From contig JADKGC010000002.1 in NCBI GenBank assembly GCA_016717205.1, forward strand, positions 1,054,001-1,118,000: 64,000 nucleotides of DNA, in the 5' to 3' direction. Source of the DNA: Candidatus Flexifilum breve (lineage in GTDB: Bacteria > Chloroflexota > Anaerolineae > Aggregatilineales > Phototrophicaceae). The number at the start of each line of letters is the position of its first letter. The first letter of the stretch is position 1. The translations under genes were made by a program, and so were the position numbers. The notes under the pieces are model-generated. The model did not search any database and was not told the DNA's origin. It saw nothing but the letters and a program-made list of their open reading frames with translations. Shown in pieces: positions 1 to 8,092 of this stretch.

Positions 1-254
1 CCCGCTTGCAGCCAGAGAATGCTCGTCACCACGCCAGAGAGAGCGGCCACCGACCCGACCGACAGATCAACGCCGCCGCTGATCAAGACCATGGTCATGC
101 CAATGGACACAATCCCCACCACGCCCAGCGTCCGCCCGACGTTGAGGAAATTGTCGAGCGTGAGGAAATATTGCGATTGTGAGGCAAAAATGATGCAGAT
201 GATAAGAAAAGTGGCGAACAGGTTGAGCGTGGTCAGGCGCTCGCCTTTCAGCAA
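1..254 (-). CDS. RbsC-like sugar ABC transporter permease, partial (3' end outside window)
   Basis: Membrane permease of a ribose-type (BPD_transp_2) sugar importer. The visible N-terminal part has a hydrophobic helix (LFATFLIICIIFAS), then the family signature TLDNFLNVGRTLGVVGIVSIGM and ISGGVDLSVGSV, which is typical of RbsC, AraH and XylH. It lies downstream of the binding-protein gene at 416-1450 on the same strand, the usual rbsB-rbsC order. The start is problematic. The only standard start in this frame is a TTG at 254 with no ribosome binding site. An ATG at 310 opens a different frame that stops near 250. Either the TTG is used or one indel separates the ATG from the body. The family call is firm and the start is not. 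Confidence 0.85.
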   Translation of the reverse strand, partial: MLKGERLTTLNLFATFLIICIIFASQSQYFLTLDNFLNVGRTLGVVGIVSIGMTMVLISGGVDLSVGSVAALSGVVTSILWLQA

Positions 255-356
255 GCTGCTAAGCGCAGTCGCTGGGATCGTGACCGCTCGCCGGTCACTG
301 TGCCATCCATGAATAGTTCGTCTTTCTGAAACAAATGTTTCTAATTGCCCTAATTT

Positions 357-389
357 GGGGGTGCGGGTCGGTTTGCCGACCCGCACCCC
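357..389. promoter_or_regulatory. Stem-loop between binding-protein and permease genes
   Basis: A perfect 14-bp inverted repeat (358-371 with 376-389, loop TTTG) fills the gap between the binding-protein stop codon and the permease. No T-run follows it on the minus strand, so a full terminator is unlikely. In many importers a hairpin here protects the upstream mRNA and gives more binding protein than permease. That role is inferred from position. Confidence 0.6.
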
Positions 390-415
390 AAAGTTCTAGC
401 TAGTCGCCGCGCGGA

Positions 416-1450
416 CTACGAGGAGGGCGTGGCCGCCGGGCACGTATCCGGCCAGTTCTCGCCGTAGTATTCGCACAGGTTGTCCTTGGTGATGAACACG
501 TGGTTCACGTAGATCGCCGGGGCAACCGGGCGGCATTCCAGCAGGTCGAGCATCGCCGGAATCAGGTAGGAACCATATTCTTCGGCGAAGTAGCCCGTCG
601 CGCCGAGATAACGGCTGTTTTCCGCCAGCATGGCTTCCTGACCGGAGGGATCCGCGCCCTGACCGACGACCATAATCTGATCAGCGCGGCCAGCCGCTTC
701 CGCCGCCGCAATCACGCCGAGCGCCGTACCATCGTTGATCGTCACGGCGACAATATGATCGGCATCGGGGATGGTCGGCAGAATGTCGCTGACGACCTGG
801 AACGATTCTTCCTGCGTATTCTTGCTGTCGAGGCGGAAGATCATGTCGTCAGGGACGGCGTTCGCCAAATTATCTTGCAGACCTTCCAACTGACCCTGCA
901 TACGGGCAGCAGGGATCGGGCCGGACTGCGGCAGTTCGAGCACGAGTACGGCGTCGACCTCACCCGCCCAGTTTTCGTTCACCCACGCGGCGAGGGCTTC
1001 ACCCGCCAGACGACCGGCGTTGTAGTTGTCCGCGCCGAAGAAGGTCGCGCCCGGCATGGGGATGTCGATGGCGATGACCGGGATGTTTTCGCGGCGGAAG
1101 CGGCTCATGATGACGTTGCCGAAGGCTTCGTCGGTCTGGAATTCGATCACGCCATCGACGCCCTGCGCAATGAAGTTGTCGGCATTGGCGAGCGCGGTCG
1201 CGCCGTCAAGGCGGTTGTCCGCCAGCACGACTTCGACGTTCCCCGCCGCTTCCGCCGCCGACAGAATGCCATCACGGACGAGCTGCGTGAAGACGATATC
1301 TTCCGTCAGGTTGGCGAAACCAATGGTATAGGAGTCTTGGGCAGTGGGGCAAGCGCCGTTATCTTGAGCTTGGAGCGACAGCGGGAACGCCATGCCACCA
1401 ATCAGGGTGACAACCAGGACTATCGAAAACAACTTACGGGAAAGGTTCAT
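416..1450 (-). CDS. Sugar ABC transporter substrate-binding protein (RbsB-like, Peripla_BP_4)
   Basis: Secreted or lipid-anchored binding protein of the importer whose permease follows. The first 30 residues are a signal peptide (positive MNLSRK, hydrophobic core, cleavage near LQAQD). The mature part is a type I periplasmic-binding fold: YTIGFANLTEDI strand, VLADNRLDG, GVDGVIEFQTDE, IPVIAIDIPMPGATFFGADNY, VGQGADPSG. The start is taken as the ATG at 1450, behind AGGAGAAATTGAGA; a TTG two codons upstream is also possible. It is transcribed away from the regulator at 1699. That regulator's C-terminal half is a clear paralogue of this protein (shared IGFANLTEDI, GATFFG, DNY and VGQGAD). The ligand is unknown. 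The neighbouring dehydratases suggest a sugar acid or deoxy sugar. Confidence 0.93.
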   Translation of the reverse strand: MNLSRKLFSIVLVVTLIGGMAFPLSLQAQDNGACPTAQDSYTIGFANLTEDIVFTQLVRDGILSAAEAAGNVEVVLADNRLDGATALANADNFIAQGVDGVIEFQTDEAFGNVIMSRFRRENIPVIAIDIPMPGATFFGADNYNAGRLAGEALAAWVNENWAGEVDAVLVLELPQSGPIPAARMQGQLEGLQDNLANAVPDDMIFRLDSKNTQEESFQVVSDILPTIPDADHIVAVTINDGTALGVIAAAEAAGRADQIMVVGQGADPSGQEAMLAENSRYLGATGYFAEEYGSYLIPAMLDLLECRPVAPAIYVNHVFITKDNLCEYYGENWPDTCPAATPSS

Positions 1451-1529
1451 TCTCAATTTCTCCTAGAAAAGTAACAAGTAGCAAGTAGACGGAAACGCAA
1501 GGTCGTCTGTGCCGCAGGCTCCTTTGTGC

Positions 1530-1552
1530 AAAATTGTTGAAACTTGTCGATA
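1530..1552 (-). promoter_or_regulatory. Candidate operator, copy 1, over a sigma-70-like promoter
   Basis: Read on the minus strand, the site begins TATCGACAAG and ends CAACAATTTT. It matches 5745-5767 at 20 of 23 positions. It covers the spacer and -10 of a candidate promoter for the binding-protein gene: -35 TTGAAC (1556-1561), 17-bp spacer, -10 AACAAT (1533-1538). It is probably bound by the DeoR-type fusion regulator encoded next door. The match is seen in the sequence; the binding protein is inferred. Confidence 0.65.
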
Positions 1553-1698
1553 TTTGTTCAATTTCATAAATTAACGTAGCATGATCATCAGAAAAAGTCA
1601 AATTTCCCAATTGAGTATTGCAAGCAGCGGCTAAAGTTTGACAATAGAGTTGACTGCGCACGCCTCGTCGGCTGGGCGGCGCGAAAGGACGCCAACAC

Positions 1699-3402
1699 TT
1701 GAAAAACCTGACTACCTATGAACGCCGCCAGATGATTGTCCGCATTCTCGAGGAGCAGTCCGGAATCAAGGTGACCGAACTGGCGGAACAACTCAACGTC
1801 TCTGAAGGAACCATTCGCAATGATCTCAGCGCGCTGGAAGAAGAAAACCAGATCATGCGCGTGCGCGGTGGAGCCGTGCCCCGTTCACAGCGGGCCGCGG
1901 GCGGGCAGCAGTACGAAGAACGAGCGCGCATCAACGCCGACGCCAAAGAACTGATTGCGCGCTGGGCGACCAACATGGTGGAAGATGGCGACACCATCAT
2001 TCTGGATGCCAGCACGACGGTGCTGTCGATGGTGGATTCCCTGCAAAACCGGCGCGAACTGACGATCATCACCAACGGTCTGGAAACTGCGCGCCGCCTG
2101 AGCAGTCTGCGGGATTGCACCGTGATTGTGCTCGGTGGCATTCTGCGGCGGGATGGCAGCACATTGGCGAGTCTGCTCGGCGCGCCGATGCTGGAAAATC
2201 TGCATGTCCGGACGGCGTTCATGTCGTGCGCCGGGTTTTCGGTGACCAGCGGTCTCACCGAAAGTGATGTGGCGCAATCCGAACTGAAAGCCCTCATGGT
2301 CAAGACGGCGCAGCGGGTCGTGGCGCTGGTCGACAGCAGCAAATTCGAGCGGGTCGCGCTGAGCTCGTTTGCCAAGCTGTCCGATATCCATCACCTGTTT
2401 ACCGATGGTACGGCCCCGCAGGACCTGGTCGATCAGGTGCGCTCAGCGGGCATTCCGGTCACCGTATGCGGCGACCAAACCACCACCACCTACACGCCCG
2501 ACCAGCAAACCCGCTATCGCATCGGGTTTGCGAACCTCACCGAAGATATTCCGTTTGGTCGGGATGTGCGGCGCGGGCTGGAACTCGCGGCGCGGCGGCA
2601 TCAAGAACTGGAGCTGCTTGTCGCCGACAACCGGCTGAGCGGTGAATTGGCGCTGACACTGGCCGACCATTTCATCGCGCAGAATGTCGATCTGATGATC
2701 GAATTCCAGATTGACGAGATGGTGGGCAGCCAGCTCAACTACAAGTTCTCGCAGAAGCGCATTCCGCTGATCGCGGTCGATATCCCCATCGTGGGCGCGA
2801 CGTTCTTTGGCGTGGATAACTATAAGACGGGTTACATCGCGGGCGTTGAACTGGGCAAAGCCGTCCAGCAGGAATGGGGCGGGCTCATCGATGCCCTGAT
2901 TGTGATGGAGCATCCCCGCGCTGGGGCGCTGACCGCGAATCGCATTCAGGGTCAACTGGATGGGCTCGAATCCATGATTGGGCCGGTAGGAGAGGACCGG
3001 GTTTTCCACCTGGATTGTGGCAACACCAGCGAGGTGAGCGAGCATCAGATGGCACGCATCCTCGACGAGATTCCCCGTGGCAGCCGCATTGCCGTGATCT
3101 GCTTCAATGATGATGCCGCCATTGGCACGCTTGAAGCGACCAGTAAAGCCTTCCGTCTCGCCGATGTGCTCATCGTCGGGCAAGGGGCTGATCGGCGGCT
3201 GCGCGATGAGCTGCGGCGCGGCAATTCCCGCATCATCGGCTCAACCGCCTTTCACCCGGAACGCTATGGTGAACGCCTGATCGAGATTGCGCTCAAAATT
3301 CTGCACGGCGAGCCCGTGCCGCCCGCGGCCTACATCGATCACACGTTCATCTCCGCGAAAAATGTCGATCTGTACTATCCCGATGACAACGGGCGCTACT
3401 GA
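1699..3402 (+). CDS. DeoR-type regulator fused to a periplasmic-binding-protein-like sensor domain
   Basis: A 567-residue transcription factor in three parts. Residues about 5-60 are a DeoR winged helix (YERRQMIVRILEEQSG, then VTELAEQLNVSEGTIRNDL). Residues about 75-235 are the DeoR sugar-phosphate sensor (DAST, ITNGLETA, GGILRRDGSTL, LVDSSKF). Residues about 262-560 are a type I sugar-binding domain closely resembling the adjacent transported binding protein. Ordinary DeoR proteins are about 250 residues and end after the second part. The start is TTG at 1699 behind AAAGGA. The gene is divergent from the binding protein and faces the catabolic genes. The inferred role is to sense both a phosphorylated intermediate and the free ligand and to control the 23-bp sites. 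No signal peptide is seen, so the sensor should be cytoplasmic. Confidence 0.88.
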   Translation: MKNLTTYERRQMIVRILEEQSGIKVTELAEQLNVSEGTIRNDLSALEEENQIMRVRGGAVPRSQRAAGGQQYEERARINADAKELIARWATNMVEDGDTIILDASTTVLSMVDSLQNRRELTIITNGLETARRLSSLRDCTVIVLGGILRRDGSTLASLLGAPMLENLHVRTAFMSCAGFSVTSGLTESDVAQSELKALMVKTAQRVVALVDSSKFERVALSSFAKLSDIHHLFTDGTAPQDLVDQVRSAGIPVTVCGDQTTTTYTPDQQTRYRIGFANLTEDIPFGRDVRRGLELAARRHQELELLVADNRLSGELALTLADHFIAQNVDLMIEFQIDEMVGSQLNYKFSQKRIPLIAVDIPIVGATFFGVDNYKTGYIAGVELGKAVQQEWGGLIDALIVMEHPRAGALTANRIQGQLDGLESMIGPVGEDRVFHLDCGNTSEVSEHQMARILDEIPRGSRIAVICFNDDAAIGTLEATSKAFRLADVLIVGQGADRRLRDELRRGNSRIIGSTAFHPERYGERLIEIALKILHGEPVPPAAYIDHTFISAKNVDLYYPDDNGRY

Positions 3403-4536
3403 TCAGAACTTGATCGCGAATTTGTGCACGGCGTCTTCCATGACCTCAACGCCGAGGCCGTAACCGGGCGGCGCGTAGATCCAGCCGTCGACATGCGCGA
3501 CCGGATTGGTCACAAGTTCGTGATGCATGGCGTTGACGACCGGCTTCAGTTCGAACATGGTGCGGAAGGGCGCGCACAGTGACAGGTGAATGCTCGCCGC
3601 CGTGTTGATCGCGCTGCTGAAGCTGTGCGCATCAATGGCGATATTCTGCCGCGCCGCCATCTGAATCACCTTCCACATGCCCGTCACGCCTTCGGCACGC
3701 CCCGCGTCAATCAGGATGACGTCGGTCACGTCGGCTTCGAGCAGGCGTTTGTAGTCGTACACGTTGAAGAAGCGTTCTCCAAGCGCGATTCGCATTTGCG
3801 GAACCGCGGCGCGTAAATGCCGGAAGGCGTTGAAGTTATCCGGGTGAAACGGATCTTCCAGCCACGTGAGATGATACTCGCTCATCTTCTGCGCGGTGTA
3901 CACCGCGCGGGGAATATCCCAGCGACAGCGCGCCCCCACATCGACGATGAACCCGGCTGTGGGGCCAATCGCCGCGCGCACGGTCTTGACAAAGTAGATG
4001 TCGCGTTCCGGGTCGACGCCGAGATTCGACTCGCCCTTCTTGCCGAAGCCCACCTTCACAAACTGGTAACCCGCTTTGATGTGCCCGGCCAGTTCTTCCG
4101 CCATGTCTTCGATCTTGGAGGCTTTGGGGTGCGAACTGGCGCAGACGGGCAAACGGTCGGTGAGCGCGCCGCCGAGCATCTGCGACAGGTTCAGCTTGAC
4201 CAATTTGCCTTTCAGATCCCAGAGCGCCATATCAATGGCGCTGATGGCAAACGCGGCGATCCCGCCCACGTCGCCGTACCACCACACCCGGTCACGCATG
4301 GCCTGCCAGTGCGTTTCGACATCATAGGCGTCTTTGCCGACCACGAGATCGGCGAGGCCATTGCGGATGAGGGCTTCGGTGGCGGCGGTCGCTTCGCGGA
4401 ACAGGGTGAAACATTCCCCCCAGCCGACCGTACCATCCGCGGCTTCGACCCGCACAATCACGATATAGCGGGTCGAAAAGTTATCGACCGCTTCCAGAAA
4501 CTCGATGGGAAAAACCTCTAGCTTCTTGATGATCAT
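3403..4536 (-). CDS. Mandelate racemase/muconate lactonizing (enolase) superfamily protein
   Basis: Probable sugar-acid dehydratase of the enolase superfamily. The capping domain is residues 1-130 and the TIM barrel follows. Catalytic-type residues are visible: K161 (FVKVGFG), metal ligands D199 (IVDVGA), E227 (WLEDP) and E254 (ALGER), D277 (LIDAGR) and H304 (DAHS). The usual second lysine of the KxK motif is glycine here (KVG), so it may differ from mandelate racemase or act as a one-lysine dehydratase. Length of 377 is normal for the family. The stop codon sits directly against the convergent regulator stop, and it lies 5 bp downstream of the next enolase-family gene, so the two are one operon. 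The exact substrate cannot be read from sequence. Confidence 0.88.
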   Translation of the reverse strand: MIIKKLEVFPIEFLEAVDNFSTRYIVIVRVEAADGTVGWGECFTLFREATAATEALIRNGLADLVVGKDAYDVETHWQAMRDRVWWYGDVGGIAAFAISAIDMALWDLKGKLVKLNLSQMLGGALTDRLPVCASSHPKASKIEDMAEELAGHIKAGYQFVKVGFGKKGESNLGVDPERDIYFVKTVRAAIGPTAGFIVDVGARCRWDIPRAVYTAQKMSEYHLTWLEDPFHPDNFNAFRHLRAAVPQMRIALGERFFNVYDYKRLLEADVTDVILIDAGRAEGVTGMWKVIQMAARQNIAIDAHSFSSAINTAASIHLSLCAPFRTMFELKPVVNAMHHELVTNPVAHVDGWIYAPPGYGLGVEVMEDAVHKFAIKF

Positions 4537-4541
4537 GGCGT

Positions 4542-5675
4542 CTAGCTCACCTTGTAGCGCTGGACATAGGCGCGGTCGATCTCAATGCCGAAGCCGGGTT
4601 GATCCGAGATGGTGTAATAGCCGTCTTTAAGCGGGCGCGGACTGGTCTGGATGTCCCAGAAGATCGGATCACGATCTCGGTGGAAACACTCGACATAGGT
4701 GCCATGCGCCACGCTGCCGAGCAGGTGCGCGGAAATCTGCGCCTCTTCATGATGCGCCATTTTCACGCCGTACATGCCGCACATGGCCGCCACCCGCCGC
4801 CAGATGGTCGGGCCGCCGCCCCACGACGAATCGAAATTGCAGAAGTCGATGGAACCCCCTTCGATCAGGTCGCGCACGCCGTCAATGCGATACTCGCTCT
4901 GTCCCGCCGTCACGGGAATACCTGCCATGGAGCGCACATCGCGCAGCCAGCGCTTGTCGTTGTACCAGCGCACCGGCTCCTCAAACCATTCCAGATCGAT
5001 CCCGGCATCACGGGCCAAGCGTACAAACTGGATGGTCTGCTGCAAGTCATAGCCCTGATTCGCATCCACCATCAAGCGAAAATTGGGGCCGCCCACTTCC
5101 ACCGCAACCTTGAGCCGTTCCAGATCTTCTTCCGGAGTCACGCCGCCGACCTTGAACTTCATGCCGATCACCCCGTAATCGACGTAAGCTTGCACTTCGC
5201 GCGCCAATTCGTCGCGGGTTTGCCCGTAGTACCCGCCGATGGCCGTCATGGGCAGGCGGTTGGTGTAGCCACCCCACAGACGGTACAGGGGAATATCCAG
5301 CGCCTTGCCGACCGTATCCCAGATCGCGCTGTCCACCGCCGAGATCGCCTGCATGACCACGCCGCGATCCCGCAGAATGTCATACGTTGCGGGCTTCATG
5401 GCTTCCCAGCAGCCCTCGGTATTGAAAACGTCCAGGCCGATCAACGCCGGAGCGAGTTCGTCGTGGATGATTTTGAGGATGACGGGCTGCTCGTCGTCGG
5501 TGTCCCCGGTGTAGACTTCCCCGATCACCCCTTGCTGCGTGAGGATGCGTGTGATGATGGTGCAGCGATTCTGCATGGAATACTTGCTGCCCCGGTACAC
5601 CCGGTTGAGCGGAACCCGAAGCGCTTCAGTTTCAATCGCCTGAATGGTCAGCGAACCCGGCGCGTGCCATGACAT
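4542..5675 (-). CDS. Enolase-superfamily sugar-acid dehydratase (second copy)
   Basis: Second enolase-superfamily enzyme, first gene of the minus-strand pair. Counting from the ATG at 5675: K173 and K175 (MKFKVGG), D204 (LMVDANQG), E232 (WFEEPV), E261 (AGQSEY), D282 (FDSSWGG) and histidines at 308-309 (KMAHHEE). The KxK plus barrel-end histidine pattern is that of mandelate-racemase-type acid sugar dehydratases. A TTG 16 codons upstream in frame gives a longer reading, but that N-terminus would lie across the promoter and has no family match, so 5675 is preferred. It is expressed from a candidate promoter at 5753-5780 that overlaps two operator copies. Confidence 0.88.
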   Translation of the reverse strand: MSWHAPGSLTIQAIETEALRVPLNRVYRGSKYSMQNRCTIITRILTQQGVIGEVYTGDTDDEQPVILKIIHDELAPALIGLDVFNTEGCWEAMKPATYDILRDRGVVMQAISAVDSAIWDTVGKALDIPLYRLWGGYTNRLPMTAIGGYYGQTRDELAREVQAYVDYGVIGMKFKVGGVTPEEDLERLKVAVEVGGPNFRLMVDANQGYDLQQTIQFVRLARDAGIDLEWFEEPVRWYNDKRWLRDVRSMAGIPVTAGQSEYRIDGVRDLIEGGSIDFCNFDSSWGGGPTIWRRVAAMCGMYGVKMAHHEEAQISAHLLGSVAHGTYVECFHRDRDPIFWDIQTSPRPLKDGYYTISDQPGFGIEIDRAYVQRYKVS

Positions 5676-5744
5676 AGAGCTTTGCCTTTTGCCTGATGAG
5701 GAAATAAACAGCCATTTTGACAAAATTGTGGAATGGCGCTACGA

Positions 5745-5787
5745 TTTCGACAAGTATAAACAATTTTCGACAGAAATCAACAAAATG
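5745..5787. promoter_or_regulatory. Tandem candidate operator (copies 2 and 3) in a divergent promoter
   Basis: Two direct repeats starting TTTCGACA at 5745 and 5765 lie exactly 20 bp apart, two helical turns. The first (5745-5767) matches the site at 1530-1552 at 20 of 23 positions. The second is weaker (about 15 of 19). On the minus strand they cover a good promoter: -35 TTGATT (5775-5780), 16-bp spacer, -10 TATACT (5753-5758), reading into the dehydratase genes. The cupin gene starts on the other side. It probably binds the DeoR fusion regulator. Confidence 0.7.
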
Positions 5788-6159
5788 GAACAGATTTTAT
5801 TACAGCATTTTAGTGCAATGGAATGGCTGCCGCACCCGACGCTCCCCGCGATTGCCACCCGTTTTAGCCCCATCACCTTAGTTGGACATCCCGCCGTCGA
5901 TACGCTGATCGCGCGCCTTGAGCCCGGCGGCGTCATCCCCCGGCACACCCACCCGGAGACGTGCGAAATCGCCTACGTTCTCAGCGCGTTCGGCCTACTG
6001 GTCGAAGGGGAGGAGGGCGCGGAAACGGTGCGCCCGCTCACCGAAGGCTGTGCCCTGTTCATCCCGGCGGGTGTTCCCCATCGAATCGAAAATACCAGTT
6101 CCCAGATGATGCATATTTTTGCAGTCCATACCCGAAAGGTTGAAGCGAACCATGCCTGA
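5785..6159 (+). CDS. Cupin-domain protein
   Basis: Small single-domain cupin of 124 residues from ATG 5785. The metal-binding motifs are clear: PRHTHPETCEIAYVL gives the two histidines and the glutamate, and IPAGVPHRIEN gives the last histidine. Such proteins are sugar-acid isomerases, lyases or ligand-binding accessory proteins. The specific reaction is unknown. An in-frame start at 5644 would run through the operator and promoter, so the internal ATG is chosen even though no good ribosome binding site precedes it. The last 8 bp overlap the next gene, so translation is probably coupled. Confidence 0.8.
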   Translation: MEQILLQHFSAMEWLPHPTLPAIATRFSPITLVGHPAVDTLIARLEPGGVIPRHTHPETCEIAYVLSAFGLLVEGEEGAETVRPLTEGCALFIPAGVPHRIENTSSQMMHIFAVHTRKVEANHA

Positions 6160-7234
6160 AAAAGCCTCAATTGCCGTCGTCGGGACGGGATGGTGGGCCA
6201 CAACTGCGCATCTACCCGCGATGAAAGCCCATCCGCGCATTGGGAAAATTGTTCTCGTGGATCGCAAACGGGAAGCTGCCGAAGCCGCCGCCCGCACCTA
6301 CGGTATCCCGCTGGACAACTGCTACACATCGGTGGCCGAGGCGAAAGCGGCGCATCCCGATCTGCAAGGGGCGATTGTGGCGACGACGCATCACGCGCAC
6401 TACGCCGCCGCCAAAGATTGTCTCGATCAAGACTTGCACCTGCTGCTTGAAAAGCCGATGACCGTCTACGCGCGCGATGCCAAAGCGCTGGTCGAGCAAG
6501 CGGCGGCGGCCAACCTCAAGATTCTGATGGGCTATACCTTCCCCTACTTGCCCCCGGTCGCGCAGGCCAAGCGCTATATCGACGACGGTCTCATCGGGGA
6601 TATCGAGTATGTCGCGTGCAGTATGTCGTCGGTCACCTACGATCTGCTGCTCGGTCATCCGGAACGCTTCGAACCAGCGGGCGGCTTTGCCGTCACTGGA
6701 CCGACACCCCAAACCTACAGTGAACCGACCGTAGCGGGTGGCGGGCAAGGCGTTTTGCAGATCACCCATCTTGCGGCGATGATGTTCCACTTGTCCCCGG
6801 GCATGCGCGCCGAAGTCGTCACCGCCTTCATGAACAACCTGCGAGCCAAAGTTGATGTGATCGACGCGATGGCCGTGCGCATGAACACCGGGGCGCTGGC
6901 GACGGTCGGCAGCAGCGGCAACCTGCGCCCCGGCGATCCCGGTTCCGTCGAAGTCCACCTGCACGGGAGCAAAGGGCGCATTCTCGTCGACGGATTTACG
7001 GGTGAGTTCTTCATGCACCTGCATGATGGTCGGCAGGAGCACATCCCGCGCCATAATCCCGGCTATCCCGGTGACGTTCCCCTCGCCAAGTTCGTCGAAA
7101 TTCTGCTCGATGGAGCCGATCCGCTCTTCCCCGGTCGCATTGACGGGCTGTACACCGTCGAACTGCTGGAAGCGGCGGCCCGTTCGGCGGCACGGGATGG
7201 TCACCCGATCTTCGTCCGTGATCTCTATGCCTAA
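6152..7234 (+). CDS. Gfo/Idh/MocA family oxidoreductase
   Basis: NAD(P)-dependent sugar or inositol dehydrogenase-type enzyme. The Rossmann fold is at the N-terminus (IAVVGTGWWA, then VDRK), with the conserved LLLEKPM segment near residue 100 that supplies the EKP catalytic lysine. The rest is the alpha/beta substrate domain. At 360 residues it is normal for the family. The start is ATG 6152 with AAAGG upstream, overlapping the cupin stop. It is followed after 12 bp by the isomerase gene. It probably oxidises the free sugar or its derivative at the top of the pathway, an inference from the neighbours. Confidence 0.88.
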   Translation: MPEKASIAVVGTGWWATTAHLPAMKAHPRIGKIVLVDRKREAAEAAARTYGIPLDNCYTSVAEAKAAHPDLQGAIVATTHHAHYAAAKDCLDQDLHLLLEKPMTVYARDAKALVEQAAAANLKILMGYTFPYLPPVAQAKRYIDDGLIGDIEYVACSMSSVTYDLLLGHPERFEPAGGFAVTGPTPQTYSEPTVAGGGQGVLQITHLAAMMFHLSPGMRAEVVTAFMNNLRAKVDVIDAMAVRMNTGALATVGSSGNLRPGDPGSVEVHLHGSKGRILVDGFTGEFFMHLHDGRQEHIPRHNPGYPGDVPLAKFVEILLDGADPLFPGRIDGLYTVELLEAAARSAARDGHPIFVRDLYA

Positions 7235-7246
7235 GGGGCTGATGAT

Positions 7247-8083
7247 ATGCGTCTGAGCGTTGCCAACTACTCATTCGAAGTCCTGCCGCTCGAAGCCACG
7301 CTGATGGTCTGCCGTTCGCTGGGCTTCAGCGCGGTCGATATCGCGGGCTTTTATCAGCGCGGCAAATGCAGTTTTGAACCGCAGGATGTGGCCGCTGACC
7401 CGCAGAAACAGGCGGACAGCCTCAAGCCGCTGCTGGAGAAGTATCAACTCGCGGTCACTGACTTCTTCCCGCAGTTTGGGGCGGCTCCCTCTCTGCACTC
7501 GCTCAACGACCCCGACGAGGCCGTGCGTGCAGAAAATCTGCGCTTTGTGCGTGGTGCGGCGCAGTTTTGCCAGTTGATCGGCGCGCCGGGTATGACGATT
7601 CTCCCCGGCGTCGATCACGTGTCGCGGACGCTCGCTGAGAATCTCGCCGTGTCCGTGGAGTATTTAGGGCAGGCAGTCGCCATCGCCGCCGAGTATGGCG
7701 TCGAAGTGCGCTTTGAGCCGCATATGGGCTCCGTGGCGGATACGCCAGAGCTAGCGCTGCATCTGGTCAACCACGTGCCGGGGTTGAAGGTCACGCTCGA
7801 TATCGCCCATTTCATGCTGCAATACATCTCGATAGAGCGGATCTACGCGCTGGTCCCGCATACCGGGCATGTGCATGTGCGTCAGGCGAAACCGGGCAAA
7901 TTACAGGTCGCCCATGCTGATGGCGTCATCGACTTTCCCGATCTCATTGCCCGCCTGAAGGCTGTGAACTATCGGGGGGCGTTCACAGTTGAATATGTCT
8001 GCGCGGACTGGTTTGAAGTGAACCGTAACGACACGCTCTACGAAAGCGCTGTCGCGCTCGAACAGCTTGCGCCCTACTTCTGA
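7247..8083 (+). CDS. Sugar phosphate isomerase/epimerase (AP-endonuclease-2-like TIM barrel)
   Basis: A 278-residue xylose-isomerase-like TIM barrel. Metal-ligand strands typical of the family are present: FEPH, TLDIAHF, HVHVRQAK and FTVEYVC. Members include IolE, IolI, hydroxypyruvate isomerase and tagatose epimerases. It sits between a Gfo/Idh dehydrogenase and an SDR dehydrogenase in one tight operon (gaps of 12 and 9 bp), so interconversion of a keto sugar or sugar acid is the likely role. The ATG at 7247 has a GGGG-rich upstream stretch. Confidence 0.83.
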   Translation: MRLSVANYSFEVLPLEATLMVCRSLGFSAVDIAGFYQRGKCSFEPQDVAADPQKQADSLKPLLEKYQLAVTDFFPQFGAAPSLHSLNDPDEAVRAENLRFVRGAAQFCQLIGAPGMTILPGVDHVSRTLAENLAVSVEYLGQAVAIAAEYGVEVRFEPHMGSVADTPELALHLVNHVPGLKVTLDIAHFMLQYISIERIYALVPHTGHVHVRQAKPGKLQVAHADGVIDFPDLIARLKAVNYRGAFTVEYVCADWFEVNRNDTLYESAVALEQLAPYF

Positions 8084-8092
8084 GGTGAATTT

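Noticed and set aside
500..1474. A 324-codon plus-strand open frame opposite the binding protein
   Set aside because: Low-complexity Arg/Val/Asp-rich shadow. The opposite strand has a signal peptide and a full family match.
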